This document shows, piece by piece, positions 39,801-49,431 of a stretch of 64,000 bases of DNA. Position numbers and translations under genes: made by a program. The stretch comes from Theodoxus fluviatilis. Its lineage: Eukaryota > Mollusca > Gastropoda > Cycloneritida > Neritidae. The notes under the pieces were generated by a model that did no database searches, had not been told where the DNA came from, and saw nothing but the letters and a program-made list of their open reading frames with translations. The stretch lies in assembly GCA_034096865.1 (NCBI GenBank), contig JAWQFJ010000606.1:1-64000 (forward strand), written 5' to 3'. Within the stretch, counting starts at the first letter, position 1; every line of letters begins with the position of its first letter.

Positions 39801-42257
39801 CTCCTGTCCACTGTGTCATGCAATCACCTTTACATTGCTGTGTGCGTTGCCTTCACAAACACCTTTTTACTCCTGTCCACTGTGTCATGCAGTCACCTTT
39901 ACATTGCTGTGTGCGTTGCCTTCACAGACACCTTTTTACTCCTGTCCACTGTGTCATGCAATCACCTTTACATTGCTGTGTGCGTTGCCTTCACAAACAC
40001 CTTTTTACTCCTGTCCACTGTGTCATGCAATCACCTTTACATTGCTGTGTGCGTTGCCTTCACAAACACCTTTTTACTCCTGTCCACTGTGTCATGCAGT
40101 CACCTTTACATTGCTGTGTGCGTTGCCTTCACAAACACCTTTTTACTCCTGTCCACTGTGTCATGCAGTCACCTTTACATTGCTGTGTGCGTTGCCTTCA
40201 CAGACACCTTTTTACTCCTGTCCACTGTGTCATGCAGTCACCTTTACATTGCTGTGTGCGTTGCCTTCACAGACACCTTTTTACTCCTGTCCACTGTGTC
40301 ATGCAGTCACCTTTACATTGCTGTGTGCGTTGCCTTCACAGACACCTTTTTACTCCTGTCCACTGTGTCATGCAGTCACCTTTACATTGCTGTGTGCGTT
40401 GCCTTCACAGACACCTTTTTACTCCTGTCCACTGTGTCATGCAATCACCTTTACATTGCTGTGTGCTTTGCCTTCACAGATCCTGTTGAGATGCAAACAC
40501 CTGCTGCTGACTAAGAGTCGAGAACTGACACTGGCGGTGCTGACCATCGTCCAAGATGGCTGTCTGCTGCTCCATGGCACGGAGGGTATGTTGTTTCTGC
40601 CTGTTATAATAATGTTAAGTAATCTTGTCACAGAATGATGCATTACAGATGTGAGAGCAGATATAGTAAAAATGTGTTTTATAATTCAGGAGAGTTGACT
40701 GCAGGATAATGACTGATGCCCTAGCAGACCACGAAGGATCAATCAGCATCTGTGGCAGAAAGATCACCAACTTACGTTTTGCTGATGACATTGATGGATT
40801 TGCAGGAAGTGAAGAGGAGCTGACTAGTCTTGTTGAGCACCTGGACAAGACCTCACAGGCATATGGCATGGAGATCAGCGCCGAGAAGACCAAGGTGATG
40901 ACGAACAATCCTCGGGGCTTCAAAATGGAAATCAAAGTGAAGGGCCAAAAACTGGAAGCTGTGAACTTCAAATACCTGGGATCTATTGTGACTGATGAAG
41001 GGTCCAAACCAGAGATACTGTCCAGGATAGCACAAACAACAGCAGCATTGGCAAAGTTGAAGCCAATATGGTGTGACAGAAATATCACTCTCGCGTCGAA
41101 AACCCTGTAAAAACTGATGGTCGTGTATTGTTTCTCAATACAGGCATGATATGGCAAAACTGTCCTTGAAAACCCTGTACAAACTGATGGTGGTGTATTG
41201 TTTCTCAATACAGGGATGATGTAGCAAAATTGTCCTTGAAAACCCTGTACAAACTGATGGTGGTGTGTTGTTTCTCAATACAGGGACAGTGTGGCAGACG
41301 TGTCACCAGCTGTGGCAGCCCATCGTAGCTCTCTTCAAACGTGATGTCCCCATCGTCCAACATCAGGTAGGCAGGGCTGAGATGTAAAGATGAATTATTT
41401 CTGACAGGCCTACGGCTCTAGCACTGTATTGAGTTGGTTCTTTTTAACCCTTAGCGTGCGGCCGGCGGGAATTCCCGCCGAGCTTGGTTTCACCGCTGTG
41501 TGCGGACGGCGGGAGATCCCGCCCGCACTCGATCGCTGAGGGTGGGTTAGTTTGAACGCGGTTATCTCCCTTGCAAATGACATCAACTATCTATAAATAC
41601 CACAGCAGGAAAGCGGACATCCCGAGCTTTCTGCGCATGTGCAGTTTGTATGGGCGATCTCTACAAAGTTTTCGAGTAAATTCGCTCCGAAGTTTGATGT
41701 TTTTTTTGCGTCAAGTTTTGTCAGAAGACATCGATGAGCGTGTAATAGAGCTTTTGTTTGGCGAGGATTCAGACGAAGAGTTCGAGCCTTTCAATCTAGA
41801 TGATGTTGCCGAGGCAGAAGCAGAATTGCAGCGATTCCGATCGCGGGAAGATGTCGAAGTTCGAACCGTTACCGTGCATCGGAGCGAGCATCGTCAAGTA
41901 GATCAACTTCAAGACGTGCATCAGGAAGCGCATCACGCTCTTTCCGACAGCAGGCTTCCGAAGATGCTTAGCTTCCTCCCTTCTGTCAGACGTCTGGCCT
42001 ACTTGTTCACACTGAGAGCGACGATGCCAACAAGATTTTCGCTTACTTCTTCGATGACGATGTATTTGGACTAATGTAATGACCGAACAAACAATCAGGT
42101 ATGCGTCGCAATATTTCGCAGCCCATCCAGTCGACCAACTCGCGCCTCACTCACGGTTTCGAGATTGGAGATTTTAAACCTGCTGTAGAGATTTTTGCTT
42201 GATTTCCTAGATAGTTTTCAACCTGCTATGGACACTGCATGTTGCCTTGGGTAGAAG

Positions 42258-42295
<38 letters not shown>

Positions 42296-45200
42296 GTGTG
42301 TGTGATTTTCCAGTTTCAGCCATTTTTATTAGTATGTCATTGTACCTGTAGTAACATGTAGATATTCCATTGGTGTCATTTTGTGGATGAGTAAATAGTT
42401 ATGCTTATAATTCCTCATGAGAATCGTTTGCTTTCAACAAGGTTAGAGTGATTGTTTTTAGGCACTGTGATCAGCGTCTTCCCCACTCCCAACCACACCC
42501 CTACTCCATGATCACAGCAAGTACGTGGTGACTTTTGAGGTGCATGTAAGGATTTGAGGCCTTTTTTGTCCTTCTTTTTACTAGGTAACCTATCAGAAAT
42601 CAAGCCTGATAATTGCTGGAGGTTATGATTAGATAATAAAGTTAGTGTAAAGGCATTTTATTGGTCTGTTTTGTTGTTGTTGTTGTTTTATTTTATTTTG
42701 AGAATAAAACGCAGGTATTATGATAAATTTCATTCAAGTGCTGCATACCACTGTGTACAGAATTCTCTCAGCTACAACTTTTATTCTTTGCACTTTTTGA
42801 TCAGAGGGGAAGAAGAATATGAAAATGGGCTTCAAAGACGGTGACCGTTTTTGGAGTAAATTTAGGGAAAATAGGTCAGCAAGCAGCAATGACGATATGC
42901 AAAGAAACCTCAGCAGCGTAAGGGTTAAGGGGGTGGAGGGATGGCATATTATTTGCTGTGACAGATGGTGGCATCAGTTCAGCCCATAGTCCTTCTGGAA
43001 TGATGGCATGTCCATTGATATCGTGACACAAAGCTGTGAGCTCAGCAGAGGTTTTCAGGGAAGCCTGGAGGATTGCAGTCCATGGGAAGCCCTGTGATTT
43101 GCATTAAGGGGGGACACGGCGTACAAAAACGGATTAATAGAAAATAAATCATAACTCAGCAAATATGAAAGCTATACTAATGAAATTTTATACAGAATAC
43201 AAACACACTGGAAGGTATATTTAAACAAAATTTTATTGCTGAAGACTTAGTTGTTCTTGTGTTATAGCAAAATAACTGAAAAATAAACATACCAATTTTC
43301 TCCCCTCCGTGAAATTTTAATTAATAACCTTTTTATGATCAACAATGATTGTAAACAAAGAAGAAGGTCTATATTATTCAATAAGATATAATAAGTGGAT
43401 TACTAACACTTCTAAATAATTTTAGTGAAATTTAGAACAAGTAACCAAAAAATGTGCTCCGGGCATAACATAATTAAATTTTTACAAAAATTAAGCAAAT
43501 TCAGCTACACCTTTCTGATTGGTCTTATTGAATGCAATATTTATTCATAAATATACACACACAATTTCAGAAAGCTATCTCAATCCTAAGTGACTTTATT
43601 TTTGGGGAGAAAATCACTACCGTAGAAATAAAAACCACATTATGAGAAAATTGACTTTAAAGTTTGAGAAAGATTAAACGTTAACTACAACTGAACCATA
43701 ACAGATACAATTTAATAACATAACTCATTGAATGTGTCGTTTATTTGTTATCATTGTAGCAAACTTTCAACTTATTATCTTAATTCAAAATATCAGGATA
43801 ATTAGGTGAAAAGCATCACCTGTAGCAAAACATTCCCGTTTTCTGTAAGAATCGCGTAATCACGGCAACTTCCGCCGTGATAACAGCTTCGTTCAGTGCC
43901 GTGTCTGTAGATGAGAACGCGATCGCTGTTGTATCACAACCTCCAGAGGCTGTTGACACGACTTAATTTCTTTTCTGGGCTTGCTTTTTCCGTCCATTTC
44001 TGCATCTTCCGTGGAATTGTCTCGATCGAGATAGCGCGAACTTTCGCGCGCTGTAAGCGCACTTCGGAAAGAACCGATGTTTGCTTCGGCGGCCGACGTT
44101 CAGGCCGGAAACAGCCGAAGTACGGTTCGGCCGTTTCCGCCTACCACTTCCGCCAGTCGAAGTAAGGTTCGGCCGTTTCCGCCAGCCACTTCCGCCTGAT
44201 CACGCTGTGATCACGCACACAAGCGGCCAATCAGAGCCTAGCTGAGAGACAGGCCGTTATTTCGAAGCTTTCCATTGGTTTGCACTGGCATCCGATTTGT
44301 ACTTCGTGTGCCTTCGGTAATTATTCTTCGGTACCGGAAACAGTTGCAACGTAAAGCCGGGAAATGAAGCTTCGATGCGATACCAAACATGTGGCGTTCT
44401 TTGGAAGGAAGATGCTGAAACTAAGCTTTCAAATCTGTGCATTTTGGCTTCCTGGTTAGTACTTTTTTTTAATCTAGCGGTGGGTACCTTACAAAACAAA
44501 TTGGTTTAAAATACTTTGAAACCTAAGCCAGCAAAATCGATCGCACACACGTGTAGCGGAGATGTTGTAGATTCCAAATCCGCGCTTAACACGAAACTCA
44601 ATTTCTGAAAATTTTTCATGAAATTCTGCAGGCCGTGTCCCCCCTTAAGCATTTATAGAGGCATTGTGTCATAACTATGAAGAGAGAACACTGTTCAGTG
44701 GCAGATGAAGTGCTGGGGGGGGGGCTTGGAATCCCTGGAACAACCCCACCTCACCCCTGATCTGTCCCTGGAGTTTATAATTATCCAGCTTTAATCAGTT
44801 TTTGTAATTACCTGCTCCATGAACAGTTTTTTGTCAGTGTTTAAAAACATACTCATTGCATCAAAATTAATGGCGGGTTACCTACCACTTGGATACTGCC
44901 TCAGACACCGGAGAGAAGATAAATTGACACCTTTATTAGATTATTGAAATGTTTCCTCTGTAAAATGGGTTGTTACTGTCTTTCAGGTGTTCCAGGTGAT
45001 CAAAGTGATGTCAGAGTCATGTGGGGACTTCCTCAGAAGTCGAATTGTGGAGGAAATTCTCCCCTCCCTCCTGCAGACTCTGAACAGAGCAGCTGCAAAC
45101 AAGTAAGTATGCTGGCAGCAAGTTGTTTTGTAGTAAGTACTCTCGCAGTAAGTAGGCTGGCAGCAAGTATATTTGTAGTAAGTACTCTCACAGTACGTAC

Positions 45201-48200
45201 GCTGGCAGTGAGTGGTTTTGTAGTAAGTACTCTCGCAGTAAGTATGCTGGCAGTGAGTGGTTTTGTAGTAAGTACTCTCGCAGTAAGTATGCTGGCAGTG
45301 AGTGGTTTTGTAGTAAGTACTCTCGCAGTAAGTATGCTGGCAGTGAGTGGTTTTGTAGTAAGTACTCTTGCAGTAAGTATGCAGGCAGTGAGTGGTTTTG
45401 TAGTAAGTACTCTTGCAGTAAGTATGCTGGCAGTGAGTGGTTTTGTAGTAAGGACTCTTGCAGTAAGTTTGCAGATAGTAAGTGGTTTTGTAGTAAGTAC
45501 TCTTGCAGTAAGTACGCAGGCAGTGAGTGGTTTTGTAGTAAGCACTCTTGCAGTAAGTACGCTGGTAGTAAGTGGTTTTGTAGTAAGTACTCTTGCAGTA
45601 AGTACGCAGGCAGTGAGTGGTTTTGTAGTAAGGACTCTTGCAGTAAGTTTGCAGGTAGTAAGTAGTTTTGTAGTAAGTACTCTTGCAGTAAGTACGCTGG
45701 CAGTGAGTGGTTTTGTAGTAAAAACTCTTGCAGTAAGTACACTGGCAGTAAGTGTAGTAAGCACTCTTGCAGTGAGTATGCTGACAGTGAGCCAGTGGCT
45801 TGCTGCTTTTTACTGAGGAAGGCCTGTGCCTTAAAAGTTGTGTCCTTCATTAAACTTTCCTAAGCCTCCAAGTCCAAGCAATCCTTGCAGTCATTTTTGT
45901 TCTGTCACGCTGCTTTTTAACTACTTGAACATATACCACATGGAGTACTCATTTGGGTTTGGTTCCCTTAAAAGATTACAGAGCCTTATTGAATCATGCC
46001 AATTAGGATCAAGTTTAAAAAACAAAGCAGAACATTCTGCAGGGAAACTTAGGAAGAGTTTTTTTGAAACTGCCATTATAGATTGAACTCACGATCTCCC
46101 TGTGAATGTCTAAGCTTTCTAACCACTGACTGAGCTACTAAAGTTTGGGAGAAATTCTCTCAAAATTGCAAATCACTTTTGACATTGTTGTGTGAAAAAT
46201 CGTTTGCAAGTCTCTCCTAGCACCCATGCTGGGTGTTCTGCTCTCTATAGGGATCTTGCAATCCTTGGTTGCTACCTGAGGAAATGGTGAGTAGTGATGA
46301 TAGGTGTTGGTTTTCTCTATGAGGGTTAGATATGTGCAGTTATGTTCTTCGTAGTGGCAACCAGGTTGATGTTGCAAATGGGATGGGTTTGATCTTCGAG
46401 GACGGTGAGAACACATGGTTGGATCTGAGTGATCTGACCCTGTCCTGATGCCCCTCATAGCCGCTTGGGGCTGTTCCTGGCTGAACTACTGGAGCAGGCC
46501 CGAAAAGCCTGCAGCTGGGGGCTCCAGCTATGATGGGGGTGGGTTTTGTGCACATCGAAAGACTCCAGTTCAATGTTACTCTTGGTTCCTGTAAGATTTG
46601 ATGACCTTTTTAGCCTTGGAAGTTGGGCAAATTAAATTTCAGTGCATCTGTTATGTGATTTAGAACTTTGACAGCTAGAGAAGTCACATGATCATGAAGA
46701 GCTATAAACTGATCTGCACTCTAGGGACTGTCTCGCTGCAAGAGGGATGTTCCATCTGTGTCTGCACTCTAGGGACTGTCTCACTGCAAGAGGGATGTTC
46801 CATCTGTGTCTGCACTCTAGGGACTGTCTCACTGCAAGAGGGATGTTCCATCTGTGTCTGCACTCTAGGGACTGTCTCACTGCAAGAGGGATGTTCCATC
46901 TGTGTCTGCACTCTAGGGACTGTCTCACTGCAAGAGGGATGTTGCCCATCTGTGTCTGCACTCTAGGGACTGTCTCACTGCAAGAGGGATGTTCCATCTG
47001 TGTCTGCACTCTAGGGACTGTCTCACTGCAAGAGGGATGTTCCATCTGTGTCTGCACTCTAGGGACTGTCTCACTGCAAGAGGGGTGTTCCATCTGTGTC
47101 TGCACTCTAGGGACTGTCTCACTGCAAGAGGGGTGTTCCATCTGTGTCTGCACTCTAGGGACTGTCTCACTGCAAGAGGGATGTTCCATCTGTGTCTGCA
47201 CTCTAGGGACTGTCTCGCTGCAAGAATGATGTTCCATCTGTGTCACACTCTATTATGTGTGCTGTCCATTGCAGCATCTGTGTCACACTCCATTAGGCGT
47301 GCTGTCCATTGCAGCATCTGTGTCACACTCCATTAGGCGCGCTTTTTTCCATTGCAGCATCTGTGTCACACTCCATTAGACATGCTGTCCATTGCAACAT
47401 TGTGTCAAACTCTATGGAGCATGCTGTCCATTGCAGCATTGGTGTCACACTCTATGGAGCATGCTGCCCATTGCAGCATGGTGTCACACTCTATGGAGCA
47501 TGCTGCCCATTGCAGCATGGTGTCACACTCTATGGAGCATGCTGCCCATTGCAGCATGGTGTCACACTCTATGGAGCATGCTGCCCATTGCAGCATAGTG
47601 TCATACTCTATGGAGCATGCTGTCCATTGCAGCATTTGTGTCACGCTCCATTAGGCATGCTGTCCATTGCAGCATAGTGTCAAACTCTATGGAGCATGCT
47701 GTCCATTGCAGCATTAGTGTCACACTCTATGGAGCATGCTGTCCATTGCAGCATCTGTGTCACACTCCATTAGGCGCGCTTTTTTCCATTGCAGCATCTG
47801 TGTCACACTCCATTAGACATGCTGTCCATTGCAACATTGTGTCAAACTCTATGGAGCATGCTGTCCATTGCAGCATTGGTGTCACACTCTATGGAGCATG
47901 CTGCCCATTGCAGCATGGTGTCACACTCTATGGAGCATGCTGCCCATTGCAGCATGGTGTCACACTCTATGGAGCATGCTGCCCATTGCAGCATGGTGTC
48001 ACACTCTATGGAGCATGCTGCCCATTGCAGCATGGTGTCACACTCTATGGAGCATGCTGCCCATTGCAGCATGGTGTCACACTCTATGGAGCATGCTGTC
48101 CTTTGCAGTTGGGCCAAGGCGTCTCCCAGCTCCCTCAGCTTCCTGCAGCTGCTGCTGTCCAGTCTGGGATCCCTGTCTGCCACGGTCAGTGTGGAGTCTT

Positions 48201-49382
48201 GGAGGGCAAGAGTGGACCAATTGCCTTGGATGGATGGATGGATGGATGGATGGTGGAGAGGGAGGGATGGATGGTGGAGAGGGAGGGAGGGAGGGATGGA
48301 TGGTGGAGAGGGAGGGATGGTGGAGAGGGAGGGAGGGATGGATGGTGGAGAGAGAGGGAGGGATGGATGGTGGAGAGGGAGGGATGGATGGTGGAGAGGG
48401 AGGGAGGGATGGATGGATGGTGGAGAGGGAGGGATGGATGGTGGAGAGGGAGGGAGGGAGGGATGGATGGTGGAGAGGGAGGGAGGGAGGGAGGGATGGT
48501 AGAGAGGGAGGGATGGTGGAGAGGGAGGGAGGGATGGATGGTGGAGAGGGAGGGAGGGATGGATGGGTGGAGAGGGAGGGAGGGATGGATGGGTGGAGAG
48601 GGAGGGAGGGATGGATGGGTGGAGAGGGAGGGAGGGATGGATGGTGGAGAGGGAGGGGGATGGATGGTGGAGAGGGAGGGAGGGATGGATGGATGGTGGA
48701 GAGAGAGGGAGGGATGGATGGTGGAGAGGGATGGATGGTGCATAGCTGCCAACTGTTACGGAAAAACCGTAAAAAATCGTTTTTTTAATATCTGTCGTCG
48801 TTTTCGTTGTTTTCTAAAAAAAATACGGTTTCCGATTTCACAAAAAAAAAAACGAAATTTTAAACGAAGCAACTTTGGCTTTCAACATGTTGCGCTAGTC
48901 TATCGAGTGAAGTTTTTGTGCTCTCGTTTTCCGCGCCTAGCTGACCACCTTTGAACGCACTAGGCCTAGCCTACTGGCTGGAATCGGGAAGGGAGCTCTT
49001 CTGCGAATTTCGCGCATGCGCATAGCGGCTGCAGTCAACATGGCGTCGAGTTCGACTAGCGCAGAGAAAAATAATGCGAAGCCGAAACGATTACAACGAT
49101 ACATTGCGGCTTACAAGGAAAAGTTTCCATGGGCCGCTCCGTGTCCATCAAGAGGTGAAAAGTTTGCTTTCTGTACTGCATGCAGATGTGCGGTGAATAT
49201 TTCTCACGGAGGAAGAAACGATCTAGCCGACCATGAAAAGACCACCAAACACAAAAAAAATTGCGAAGCTGAACAATCAAAAGCTATATAAAATAATTAA
49301 TGCTTTGTAATATAATGGGCTTTCTTCTTTTTCTTCTTGTTCTTCTTCTTCGTCTTCTTCTTCTTTTTCTTCTTGTTATTAA

Positions 49383-49431
<49 letters not shown>

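Noticed and set aside
36892..40479. CRISPR-like direct repeats
   Set aside because: Contiguous tandem units without unique spacers, in a eukaryotic intron; no cas genes.
36853..40638. Frames of 1,189-1,261 codons on the + strand
   Set aside because: All three frames are open because the 69-bp unit lacks stops. The repeat is the intron end of TTI1; no independent gene signal.
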